A DNA stretch of 13,855 nt. Source: Sulfurospirillum sp. GTDB lineage: Bacteria; Campylobacterota; Campylobacteria; Campylobacterales; QNZT01. The stretch is taken from assembly GCA_003978405.1 (NCBI GenBank), contig QNZU01000022.1, positions 1-13,855 on the forward strand. The letters run 5' to 3'. The notes below the pieces were generated by a model, which had not been told where the DNA came from, ran no database searches, and worked only from the letters and a program-made list of their open reading frames with translations. This document shows positions 1-6,333 of the stretch, in pieces. Both the position numbers and the translations under genes were made by a program. The stretch's first letter is position 1. The number at the start of each line of letters is the position of its first letter.

Positions 1-23
1 AAATACTTTGCCTTCTCTCAACG

Positions 24-140
24 ATTCCGGTGGCTATAGAGAGGGGGAAACGCCTTGCTCCATTTCGAACCAAGAAGCTAAGACCCTCATCGCCGATAAT
101 ACTGCACCTTACTGGTGTGGGAATGTAGGTCGCTGCCGGT
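24..140 (+). rRNA. rrf: 5S ribosomal RNA
   Basis: This is the 5S rRNA of the large ribosomal subunit. The terminal helix is visible: CCGGTGGC at 27-34 pairs with GCTGCCGG at 132-139, with two G-U wobbles. Between them are the conserved 5S segments TTCGAACCAAGAAGCTAAG (64-82) and the loop E/helix IV region near GCCGATAATACTGC (92-105). Ends are approximate to a few bases. It marks the 3' end of an rRNA operon whose 23S gene would lie before the window. The T-rich stretch at 143-234 holds no clear hairpin terminator, so read-through into the tRNA is plausible. Confidence 0.93.
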
Positions 141-234
141 TCGTTTTTACTACTTTTATCTTATTTGTTTTTAATCTTATATCTCTGTTTTTATGTTATT
201 ATTTAAGTCTGTTTTTTATAAATCTTATTAATTT

Positions 235-311
235 GCGCCCTTAGCTCAGTTGGATAGAGTATTGGTTTGCGGTACCAAAGGTCACAGGTTCGACTCCTGT
301 AGGGCGTGCCA
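235..311 (+). tRNA. tRNA-Arg, anticodon GCG
   Basis: The cloverleaf folds cleanly. The acceptor stem is GCGCCCT (235-241) with AGGGCGT (301-307); its first pair is a G1-U72 wobble. The D arm is GCTC/GAGT. The anticodon stem TTGGT/ACCAA closes a 7-nt loop TTGCGGT with anticodon GCG at 269-271. The T arm is ACAGG/CCTGT with loop TTCGACT. G308 is the discriminator and CCA is encoded at 309-311. C35 and A20 match known arginine identity elements. G34 should read CGC and CGU. Most bacteria use an ACG (inosine) tRNA for these codons, so GCG is notable. It follows the 5S gene by about 95 nt. Confidence 0.95.
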
Positions 312-329
312 TTCTTTAAGGAGAGAAAT

Positions 330-785
330 ATGGGAAGTATTGATTTAGTATCATTGGGAATAGGTTTAGTTTTAGGTGTAATTATCTATGCTATTAAAAG
401 TTTTTTAACTACATCTGCATTAAAAAAAGAGTTAAATGAATATAAAGAACATCTACAAAGACAGATGAAACTTACTCAAGATGGAACGAAAAAACTTGAA
501 GAGGAAAATGAGAGATTAAAGAGTGAGAATGAAAATCTTAGAATCTCAGTTAAGACTCTTAGTCAAAAGCCCGGAAGAAATGAGATTAGACTACTCAATA
601 TTTATGACTTAGCAATCAGGAAGATGAATGCAAAAGCGCCTGGATTTGCACAAGGGTGGGAGCTTTCGATGCAAGAAGCTGAAAAAGAGTATGAAGAGAG
701 AGAGTCTGGAATCAAGGGTGCTATAAAGAGAGTTTTTGCTCCAAGTATTACTCACAATAAAGATATAGATAGATCTAACGATTAG
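330..785 (+). CDS. Small membrane-anchored coiled-coil protein, unknown function
   Basis: A 151-residue protein that I do not recognise as a named family. Residues about 5-25 form one hydrophobic, glycine-rich transmembrane segment. Residues about 30-78 are highly charged with heptad-like leucine spacing (KKLEEENERLKSENENLR), indicating a coiled coil. A mixed C-terminal half follows, with PGRNEIRLLNIYDLAIRKMN around 81-100. The layout recalls inner-membrane proteins with a cytoplasmic coiled coil, but that is only topology. The ATG at 330 is preferred over one at 306 because 306 lies inside the tRNA and AAGGAGAG at 318-325 is well placed. No promoter is evident between the tRNA and this gene, so it is probably transcribed with the rRNA/tRNA unit. 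Its 3' end overlaps the convergent pseudopilin gene by 11 nt. Confidence 0.8.
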   Translation: MGSIDLVSLGIGLVLGVIIYAIKSFLTTSALKKELNEYKEHLQRQMKLTQDGTKKLEEENERLKSENENLRISVKTLSQKPGRNEIRLLNIYDLAIRKMNAKAPGFAQGWELSMQEAEKEYEERESGIKGAIKRVFAPSITHNKDIDRSND

Positions 786-1362
786 ATTTGGTTTTGACTC
801 TAAATTTGTGTACACCTTTTTTGTGTACACTAGAGCTGTTTTTATCTTTTTGTTTATAATCTAGGGGCTTGGCAAATTCATATATCATTGGTTTTTTTTC
901 TTTAAATTTTATATAGATTAATATTTTATTTTTTTTGCTTGACTGATAAATTTGAAATTTTTCACAATTCTCTCCAACTTTACTGATATGATAATAGTAA
1001 CTGTTTTGAGAATTTAGTCTATCAAAAGGTAGAATTGATTCAAATCTAAGAAGAGTATTTTTATCTCTACTAACAAGCCATGTGACATATGGATGTGAAA
1101 TATTAAAAATTGTGCTTTTTGTTTTAATATTAATTAGTGAAAACTCTTTATTTGTAATGTTAAGCTCATCTGATTCAAAGATGTCATCATATAAAAGATC
1201 GATTATTTTCTCTTTTTTTTGGACTCTATGTTGTAGTTTACTAAACATTTTATTCTGTTTTTGAAGATTTGATACTGTTGAATATAAAAATATTGCTATT
1301 ATGGATAAGAGCATGATTGATACTATTAGTTCAACAAGTGTAAAACCTTTTTTATTATTCAC
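775..1362 (-). CDS. Minor pseudopilin (prepilin-type N-terminal methylation domain)
   Basis: A 195-residue type II secretion/type IV pilus pseudopilin-like protein. The leader MNNKKG is followed directly by FTLVELIVSIMLLSIIAIFLY, the class III prepilin signal, with cleavage predicted between G6 and F7 and Glu at mature position 5. The rest is a poorly conserved, charged globular domain ending in a lysine/arginine-rich tail. The start is GTG at 1362 with SD GAGG six bases upstream, inside the end of the preceding gene (8-nt overlap), which implies translational coupling. It is the last gene of a three-gene minus-strand operon. The family and leader are clear; which pseudopilin class (GspH/I/J/K-like) it belongs to cannot be decided here. 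Confidence 0.85.
   Translation of the reverse strand: MNNKKGFTLVELIVSIMLLSIIAIFLYSTVSNLQKQNKMFSKLQHRVQKKEKIIDLLYDDIFESDELNITNKEFSLINIKTKSTIFNISHPYVTWLVSRDKNTLLRFESILPFDRLNSQNSYYYHISKVGENCEKFQIYQSSKKNKILIYIKFKEKKPMIYEFAKPLDYKQKDKNSSSVHKKGVHKFRVKTKSNR
808..830. repeat. Paired GTGTACAC palindromes forming an 8-bp hairpin
   Basis: Two identical copies of the self-complementary octamer GTGTACAC sit at 808-815 and 823-830, separated by CTTTTTT. The unit is both a direct and an inverted repeat, so RNA from either strand could form an 8-bp stem with a 7-nt loop. It lies 23 nt after the stop at 785 and is followed by a T-rich run (837-851). It may therefore terminate plus-strand transcription while lying inside the 3' coding end of the convergent pseudopilin gene, where it encodes a VHKKGVHK stretch. 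A protein-binding site is an alternative. Confidence 0.6.
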
Positions 1363-1825
1363 TTTTTACCTCACCAATTGGAATATATATTTTATAAGCT
1401 AAGGCACTCTCTTTTTTATTGTGTGTTATGACTATTTGATCATAAATGATGGTTAATTCTATTTGTTGATTTTCTTCACTGTTTTGGGATTTATTATCTT
1501 CACTAAAAGGTGAATATGTTTCAAACTCTTTTTGAGAATAGTATATCTTGTAATTTTTTAGATATTTTCGTATATCATCTTCGATTTGAGGGTAATCATC
1601 TTTTAAAAAGTCATAAAGAGCAATGTCTTCATTATGATATTTTTGGTCATTGTGGATAAATGGGATAGAAGCAATTGATGAAAAATTTGCTTTTTCTTGT
1701 AAAAATTGAAAATTTTTCTTTGCATGTGAGCTAATCTGAATCAGTCCGGTAGCTACAATTGCTAAAATTGTTACTGAGATCAATACCTCAATTAGAGTAA
1801 AACCACTACTAATTTGTCTCTTCAA
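1355..1825 (-). CDS. Minor pseudopilin, GspI-like
   Basis: A 156-residue pseudopilin. The leader MKRQISSG precedes FTLIEVLISVTILAIVATGL, a textbook prepilin peptidase site (G8/F9) with Glu5 of the mature chain in the hydrophobic helix. The FTLIEVL form is common in GspI/PilV-like minor pseudopilins, so that class is a guess. The start codon is TTG at 1825, supported by a strong SD GAGGAG six bases upstream; no in-frame ATG fits the leader. It overlaps the upstream gene by 17 nt and the downstream one by 8 nt. The C-terminal 120 residues are charged and not recognised. Confidence 0.85.
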   Translation of the reverse strand: MKRQISSGFTLIEVLISVTILAIVATGLIQISSHAKKNFQFLQEKANFSSIASIPFIHNDQKYHNEDIALYDFLKDDYPQIEDDIRKYLKNYKIYYSQKEFETYSPFSEDNKSQNSEENQQIELTIIYDQIVITHNKKESALAYKIYIPIGEVKSE

Positions 1826-2351
1826 TATCTACTCCTCTATATTGATCAAAGTTAAATTGTTTTATGGCTTCACTCTCATCATCTGTAATATTCACATCTT
1901 TAAAGTAAGGAAAAAAGATTAAATATTCTTCATTTTGTTTTATAATGTAACTGGAATTTGCACCATTTTTGTAAATACTGAATCTAAAACAAGGTTTTAT
2001 AATTTTATCTTCCGTAACGATTGGTGCAAAATCAATTTGTTTCAAACTTCCTGTTTCATCAACTTTGTAAGTCTCTATTGATTGAAATTCTTTTAAATTT
2101 ATTTTAGGTTTAAATGATTCATTAATCTCATCATTAATGATTAATGCAGAATCTTTACACTCATTATAGATAACAAAGTCAATCTGTTTACCTCTTTGCC
2201 AATACTGCATAAGAATGGTTTTTATATCTTTGAGTGATGAGATTTTCACATCTTTTTTAAGGTTGAAGTTACTTAGTACTATTGAATAGATAATACCTAT
2301 CAAAGCTACTACAATAATTAGCTCAAAGAGAGTAAAAGCTGATTTTTTCAA
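1809..2351 (-). CDS. Minor pseudopilin, GspH-like
   Basis: A 180-residue pseudopilin, first gene of the three-gene operon. MKKSA precedes FTLFELIIVVALIGIIYSIVL; cleavage would be A5/F6, so the usual glycine at -1 is replaced by alanine, which prepilin peptidases can tolerate. Mature Glu5 is present. Two cysteines (C65 and C121) could form a disulphide in the periplasmic domain. The start is TTG at 2351 with SD AGAGG nine bases upstream; there is no in-frame ATG in the region. No ATPase, secretin or platform protein gene is nearby, so the assembly machinery must be encoded elsewhere. Confidence 0.83.
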   Translation of the reverse strand: MKKSAFTLFELIIVVALIGIIYSIVLSNFNLKKDVKISSLKDIKTILMQYWQRGKQIDFVIYNECKDSALIINDEINESFKPKINLKEFQSIETYKVDETGSLKQIDFAPIVTEDKIIKPCFRFSIYKNGANSSYIIKQNEEYLIFFPYFKDVNITDDESEAIKQFNFDQYRGVDIEETN

Positions 2352-2466
2352 TGATGTAAGCCTCTGTAATAGTGCGATATAATTAATATATTTAATTAAT
2401 TATACCTAATATAGTATAAGATATGCTATTATTTCAAAAGTTTTCCAAAATTGGAGTGTAATATTT
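2352..2466. promoter_or_regulatory. Divergent promoter region with AT-rich inverted repeat
   Basis: This 115-nt gap separates the minus-strand pseudopilin operon from the plus-strand two-component operon and must hold the promoters of both. An inverted repeat TAATTAA (2380-2386) / TTAATTA (2392-2398) with a 5-nt spacer is centred in it. TATGCT at 2422-2427 is a candidate -10 box for the response regulator gene, and GGAG at 2453-2456 is its SD. On the minus strand the AT-rich stretch just upstream of 2375 could provide a -10. The exact promoter positions are guesses. Confidence 0.4.
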
Positions 2467-3144
2467 ATGTTGAAAAAAAGAGTTTTACTTTTAGAAGATG
2501 ATTTGACACTTAATGAAACAATACAGGAGCATTTAGAAGAGTTAAATTATGAGATTGATGTAGTCGAAGATGGAGAAGAGGCACTCAGTTTAATGTATGA
2601 AAAGTGTTATGATATTTTTTTACTAGATGTTAATGTTCCAAAAATCAATGGTTTTGAGCTTTTAAAGGAGGCAAGAGAACGAGATATTCAAACACCTGCT
2701 ATTTTTATCACATCTTTAAATTCGGTTGATGATTTGGAGGAGGGATATAAAAGTGGAGGAGATGATTATATTAGAAAGCCTTTTGAATTAAAAGAGTTGG
2801 TAGTAAGAATGGAAAATATTCTAAAAAGAGATTATTTTCATAAAAATAACTCAGATATAATCGAGATAGATAAAAATATTCATTATGATATTAAACAAAA
2901 TGTACTTCTTATTGATGGTGAGGCTCAAACACTTAATAAAAAAGAGTCAAAACTTTTGAAATTTTTCCTAAAACATCAAAACGAAATTCTCTCACATGAG
3001 AGAATTTATGACAGAATTTGGGATTATGATGAGACATATTCTGAGGCTTCACTTAGAACCTATATCAAAAATATAAGAAAACTCATAGGAAAGGAGCGTA
3101 TTGTCAGCATCAAAAAGCAGGGCTACAAATTTACAACAAAGTGA
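2467..3144 (+). CDS. OmpR/PhoB-family response regulator
   Basis: A 225-residue two-component DNA-binding response regulator. The receiver domain (about 5-118) has the acidic pair D11/D12, phospho-acceptor D54 in FLLDVNVP, T82 and K104 in RKPFE, so all the switch residues are present. The C-terminal winged-helix domain (about 130-224) has the typical KKESKLLKFFLKH segment, the SEASLRTYIKNIRKLIG recognition-helix region and the terminal KKQGYKF hairpin. It is the first gene of an operon with its cognate kinase, whose start lies inside this gene. The target genes are unknown; the adjacent cytochrome genes and the divergent pseudopilin operon are the obvious candidates. Confidence 0.95.
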   Translation: MLKKRVLLLEDDLTLNETIQEHLEELNYEIDVVEDGEEALSLMYEKCYDIFLLDVNVPKINGFELLKEARERDIQTPAIFITSLNSVDDLEEGYKSGGDDYIRKPFELKELVVRMENILKRDYFHKNNSDIIEIDKNIHYDIKQNVLLIDGEAQTLNKKESKLLKFFLKHQNEILSHERIYDRIWDYDETYSEASLRTYIKNIRKLIGKERIVSIKKQGYKFTTK

Positions 3145-4291
3145 GAAAAAAACTCTTCGTTCCTTTTTGTTTTTATATTCATTTATGGCTCTTTTAATAC
3201 TATTTTTTAGTGCTGTTATATATTATAATCTACAAAAAGAGGTTATGCTTGGTCAACAAAATAGCAAACTAAAAGAGTATTCTGATAGCTTGATTTCTAA
3301 CCTTATATATATTCATGAGAATTTTTATGATGGTATTTTATACCCAAGAAGCAAAGAGTATAGATCAGCTATTTATGATGGAAGTCAAAAAGAGATTTTT
3401 TCAACTCTAAAAGAGAAGAAAGTGGATTTAAATAAAAATATATATGTTATAGGTGACAAGATCCATTATGTTAGGCTTTTGGATAGATACTATCTTGGTG
3501 CAATGTATCTTGTAATAGAGATTGATGATAATAGTGGTTGGTTAAATTTTGTAAGAAAAAAGGTTTTGCTTTATGGGGCAATGCTATTTATTTTTTTGGT
3601 GTTTGTAGGATATTTTTTATTAAAAATTTTACTTCGACCTATGAGAGAGTCTATATACCTATTGGATCGATTTATTAAAGATACTACTCATGAATTAAAT
3701 ACTCCTGTAAATGCTATAATGATCAATATAGAGACTATTTCTAAAGATAAATTAGATGAAAAAAATCTGAAGAAATTAAATAGGATTGATATAGCAGCAA
3801 GAACAATTGCAAATATTTATAATGATCTAACTTATATAACACTTAAAAATAGGTTGATTTCAAAAAATGAAAAGATCAATTTATCAGAGCTCATAAAAGA
3901 GAGAGTAGAATTTTTTAAAATTATTTTATCTCAAAAGAGATTGTCTTGCAAACTTGATTTAAAAGAAGATATTTTTTTAGAGATTGATAAAAATAAGATT
4001 ACTAGGGTAATAGATAATTTGCTATCAAATGCGATTAAATATAATAAAAAAGGTGGAACTATTTATATCCGATTGGAAGATAATTATTTTGAGATTGAAG
4101 ATAGTGGTATTGGTATGAATAGTGATGAAGTTAAAAATATTTTTAAAAGATATAGTAGATTTAACGATAGTGTTGGAGGTTTTGGTATAGGACTAAATAT
4201 AGTATGGGAGATTGCACAAGAGTATGATCTAAAAATTGATGTTCAATCAAAACCAGATATTGGTACCATAGTGAGGATATATTTTAGATGA
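3101..4291 (+). CDS. Sensor histidine kinase, membrane bound
   Basis: About 396 residues from TTG 3101. TM1 is at about 21-44, a periplasmic sensor region of about 105 residues follows to about 150, and TM2 is at about 153-178. The dimerisation domain carries the phospho-acceptor H197 in DTTHELNTP. The ATPase domain has the N box (N306-N310), the G1 box DSGIGM (334-339) and the G2 box GGFGIGL (359-365), so it should be active. No HAMP domain is obvious between TM2 and the H box. The TTG start has AAGGAG four bases upstream and gives a 44-nt overlap with the regulator gene; later TTG or ATG codons (such as 3185) would cut into TM1. The periplasmic ligand is unknown; the overlapping cytochrome gene hints at a redox or haem-related cue. 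Confidence 0.92.
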   Translation: MSASKSRATNLQQSEKKTLRSFLFLYSFMALLILFFSAVIYYNLQKEVMLGQQNSKLKEYSDSLISNLIYIHENFYDGILYPRSKEYRSAIYDGSQKEIFSTLKEKKVDLNKNIYVIGDKIHYVRLLDRYYLGAMYLVIEIDDNSGWLNFVRKKVLLYGAMLFIFLVFVGYFLLKILLRPMRESIYLLDRFIKDTTHELNTPVNAIMINIETISKDKLDEKNLKKLNRIDIAARTIANIYNDLTYITLKNRLISKNEKINLSELIKERVEFFKIILSQKRLSCKLDLKEDIFLEIDKNKITRVIDNLLSNAIKYNKKGGTIYIRLEDNYFEIEDSGIGMNSDEVKNIFKRYSRFNDSVGGFGIGLNIVWEIAQEYDLKIDVQSKPDIGTIVRIYFR

Positions 4292-4641
4292 TTAAAAATA
4301 TAATAATTTTATTGAGTTTGACTTCTACTTTTTTATATGCACAAAATATAAAACTTGAAGAAAAAATTTACAAAGAAAACTGTCTGATTTGTCATAAACG
4401 ACTATCATTTAACTTAAAACAGATCTATTTTGATTATCTTTTAAAATATAGTAGTGAAGAGACGGTGAAATTAGCATTGGTTGATTATTTGAAAAAACCA
4501 AACAAAGATATATCTGTGATGCCAAAAGAGTATATCAGAAGGTTCGGTATAAAAAAGCCAACACTTTTAAATGATAAAGAGCTTAAAATGGCAATAGATT
4601 ACTATTGGGATAGATATAAAATTTTTGGAAAATTAAAATAA
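4288..4641 (+). CDS. Periplasmic monohaem cytochrome c-like protein
   Basis: A 117-residue exported protein. An N-terminal signal peptide ends near FLYA-QN (residue 19). A single haem-attachment motif C32-L-I-C35-H36 follows, and M78 in ISVMPKEY is the candidate sixth ligand, as in class I cytochromes. The chain is otherwise divergent and lysine-rich. The ATG overlaps the kinase stop codon (ATGA at 4288-4291), so it is translationally coupled to the two-component system. This tight coupling suggests that it either works with the kinase as a periplasmic redox partner or is its principal output. The haem site is seen directly; the partnership is inference. Confidence 0.85.
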   Translation: MIKNIIILLSLTSTFLYAQNIKLEEKIYKENCLICHKRLSFNLKQIYFDYLLKYSSEETVKLALVDYLKKPNKDISVMPKEYIRRFGIKKPTLLNDKELKMAIDYYWDRYKIFGKLK

Positions 4642-4690
4642 TTTACTAAATGAACATTTTAAGGTTCACGATTTATTCACAAATGCCGAT

Positions 4691-4696
4691 TATACT
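4691..4696 (+). promoter_or_regulatory. Candidate -10 box for the cytochrome pair
   Basis: TATACT lies 28 nt upstream of the ATG at 4724 in an 82-nt gap, followed by the SD GAGGGAG near 4711. Epsilonproteobacterial sigma-70 promoters depend mainly on the -10 box, so this could start a separate transcript for the next two genes. A short stem TGAAC/GTTCA at 4654-4671 precedes it. Confidence 0.35.
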
Positions 4697-4723
4697 TATG
4701 GCAAAGATAAGAGGGAGATTTTT

Positions 4724-5035
4724 ATGAGTAAGTTGCTAAAACTGTTTTTAGTTTTTTCTATTTTTTCTCTATATCTAAATGCTAGTCCCGAGATTGGTCA
4801 GGGTATTTTAGAGAAAAAGCTTCAAAAAGGGTGTTCAATCTCTATTGCTGATTTGGCATCCAAGCATAAGCAAAAAGAGTGGAAAGAACTTAAAGATAGC
4901 GGTAAATTAAGGGTTGAACTTCAAAAGTTTGAGCCTAAATTAAAAGCAATTTCTGATAAAGAACTTCCGGATGTCTTTGACTTTTTGTATGAATACGCAA
5001 GTGATTCAGGATTGTTTCCTAGTTGTGGAAGCTGA
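4724..5035 (+). CDS. Exported haem-less cytochrome-like protein
   Basis: A 103-residue protein with a signal peptide (1-20, cleavage near LNA-SP). The mature part is helical and laid out like a small class I cytochrome: GQGILEKKLQKGC where the haem motif would begin, then a C-terminal amphipathic helix DKELPDVFDFLYEYASDSG. However, it has no CxxCH; only C37 and C101 remain, which could form a disulphide. It stands 31 nt upstream of a true c553-type cytochrome with its own SD, so they are probably co-transcribed. Similar cysteine-only small proteins occur beside cytochromes in this phylum by my recollection, but I cannot name a characterised one. Function is unknown. Confidence 0.7.
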   Translation: MSKLLKLFLVFSIFSLYLNASPEIGQGILEKKLQKGCSISIADLASKHKQKEWKELKDSGKLRVELQKFEPKLKAISDKELPDVFDFLYEYASDSGLFPSCGS

Positions 5036-5066
5036 GAAAAAATCTAAAAATTAATAAGGAGAGAAG

Positions 5067-5366
5067 ATGAAAAAAGTTATATTAGGATTGTTGGTAGCAG
5101 GAGCATATTCACTAGTAAGTGCTGACGGTAAGGCTATTTATGCAAAATGTGCAGCTTGTCATGGTGAAGATGGTAAGAATAAAGCATTAGGAAAATCTGC
5201 AGCGATTGCTGGTCAAGATGCTGCTACAATTCTTAAAAAAATTAAAGGTTACAAAGCTGGTACTCTTAATCAGTATGGTCAAGGTCAGCTAATGAAAGGT
5301 CAAGTATCATCTCTAAGTGATGATGATATGAAAGCAGTTGCTGATTATATTGCAACTTTAAAATAG
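5067..5366 (+). CDS. Cytochrome c553-type periplasmic electron carrier
   Basis: A 99-residue class I c-type cytochrome. The signal peptide is MKKVILGLLVAGAYSLVSA, with cleavage before D20. The haem site C28-A-A-C31-H32 is followed by GEDG, and M76 in QLMKGQV is the axial methionine. The C-terminal helix DDDMKAVADYIATL is typical. Size and motifs match the small cytochrome c553 proteins that carry electrons between the bc1 complex and terminal oxidases or reductases in epsilonproteobacteria. The SD AAGGAGAG sits close upstream. Coding composition (alanine, lysine, GGT/GCT codons) suggests a well-expressed gene. A hairpin follows its stop. Confidence 0.93.
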   Translation: MKKVILGLLVAGAYSLVSADGKAIYAKCAACHGEDGKNKALGKSAAIAGQDAATILKKIKGYKAGTLNQYGQGQLMKGQVSSLSDDDMKAVADYIATLK

Positions 5367-5374
5367 ATAGAATA

Positions 5375-5400
5375 TTTAGAGGGATTTTGTTCCTTCTAAA
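5375..5400 (+). terminator. Possible terminator hairpin after the cytochrome gene
   Basis: TTTAGAGGGA (5375-5384) can pair with TCCTTCTAAA (5391-5400) as a 10-bp stem with one G-U pair and a 6-nt loop, starting 8 nt past the stop codon. There is no T tract directly after it, so it may be a weak terminator or a 3' stabilising structure. Confidence 0.5.
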
Positions 5401-5453
5401 TAGAAGCTCACTACAAATTTATTCTCAAAAAAATTTCCTACTATATTTTATGT

Positions 5454-5459
5454 TATAAT
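5454..5459 (+). promoter_or_regulatory. -10 box of the ankyrin gene
   Basis: A perfect TATAAT preceded by alternating A/T-rich sequence, with no recognisable -35 box, as is usual for sigma-70 promoters in this phylum. It lies 27 nt upstream of ATG 5481, giving a short leader of about 15 nt. Confidence 0.55.
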
Positions 5460-5480
5460 ACCACCGTTAAGGGGATGGGT

Positions 5481-5972
5481 ATGATAGACATAATTTCAGC
5501 TATAAAAGATAATAACTATTTGGCTCTAAAAGAGTTACTAAAAAAGGGCGAAGATCCAAATCAGGATATAGAGATATCGGAGGATGAGTATGCTCCACTA
5601 CTATTTTTTGCACTAAGATGTAGAGTTGATGTTGATATGATAAAGCTCTTAGTTGAGAGTGGTGCTGATATTGATTATTTGAGTGATGATGGTGTAGGAG
5701 TTTTGGATGAAGCTGTGGTATTTGGTCAGATAGATACTATAAGATACCTTATCAGTGAGCTTGGTATGGATATAAATACTACAAAGAGGAAAAGTGGTAT
5801 GACTCCTTTTATGCAGGCATGTTGTTATGGTGATCTGGAATTGATATCATATATTAAAGAGAGTGGTGCTGATATAAATGTCAGAGATAAAAATGGCATG
5901 AATGCACTTGATTATGCAAAAAAATTGGGTCAAAAAAAGGTCAAAGATTTTCTTGAAAATATTGTTGAGTGA
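5481..5972 (+). CDS. Small ankyrin-repeat protein
   Basis: A 163-residue soluble protein made almost entirely of ankyrin repeats. Helix-turn-helix units end in the signatures LLVESGADIDYLSDDG, LISELGMDINTTKRKSG and YIKESGADINVRDKNG, each followed by a TPF/NALDYA-type start of the next repeat; about four to five units are visible. There is no signal peptide or membrane segment, so it is probably a cytoplasmic protein-protein interaction module. I chose ATG 5481 over ATG 5475 because AAGGGG at 5469-5474 abuts 5475 but is six bases from 5481. It is apparently a single-gene unit with its own promoter; its partner is unknown. Confidence 0.88.
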   Translation: MIDIISAIKDNNYLALKELLKKGEDPNQDIEISEDEYAPLLFFALRCRVDVDMIKLLVESGADIDYLSDDGVGVLDEAVVFGQIDTIRYLISELGMDINTTKRKSGMTPFMQACCYGDLELISYIKESGADINVRDKNGMNALDYAKKLGQKKVKDFLENIVE

Positions 5973-6048
5973 AAATATACAAATATGTTAGTTTCATTTA
6001 ATTTATCTTTTGATACTATTTTTGTATGTAAATCTATAAGGTAGCCAA

Positions 6049-6318
6049 ATGGAAGTTAATTTAGTAACAGAGAGTATCAAGTTTATGGTACTTGGTATGA
6101 CGACGGTATATCTTTTTTTGATACTCTTGATCTATGTCTTAAAATTTCAAGCCTTTATAATTCAAAAATATTTCTCTAAAAAAAGCGAAAGCAAATCTCT
6201 TAGTAAAAAAACAGAACCTGCAAATTTGCATCTTGGTGTTGTGGATAATCAAAATGATGAAACTATGTTAGTTGCTGCAATTACTACTGCAATAGCAGAA
6301 TATAGAAAAAACAGTTAA
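6049..6318 (+). CDS. oadG: Oxaloacetate decarboxylase gamma subunit (OadG)
   Basis: An 89-residue small subunit of the sodium-pumping oxaloacetate decarboxylase. One N-terminal transmembrane helix (about 11-33, FMVLGMTTVYLFLILLIYVL) is followed by a charged linker and a C-terminal helix VAAITTAIAEYRKN, the tail typical of OadG. In the known complex this subunit anchors the alpha subunit to the membrane beta subunit and assists assembly. The protein is weakly conserved in general, but size, topology and position directly before oadA and oadB make the call firm. It is the first gene of the operon; AAGG about seven bases upstream is the SD. A promoter in the T-rich 6000-6040 region is likely but not pinned down. 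Confidence 0.88.
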   Translation: MEVNLVTESIKFMVLGMTTVYLFLILLIYVLKFQAFIIQKYFSKKSESKSLSKKTEPANLHLGVVDNQNDETMLVAAITTAIAEYRKNS

Positions 6319-6333
6319 AGGATTTATAAGTTA

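Noticed and set aside
8..244. 78-codon open frame at the window start
   Set aside because: It lies across the 5S rRNA and its T-rich 3' flank; the sequence is explained by the rRNA.
306..329. Upstream ATG for the coiled-coil protein
   Set aside because: It lies inside the tRNA acceptor stem and lacks an SD; ATG 330 has AAGGAG in place.
4684..4703. TGCC/GGCA inverted repeat upstream of 4724
   Set aside because: Only 4 bp of stem with a 12-nt loop, and it overlaps the likely -10 box; this can arise by chance.
5481..5972. Ankyrin gene as a toxin or effector
   Set aside because: It has no secretion signal, no catalytic domain and no immunity partner nearby; only the repeat fold is supported.
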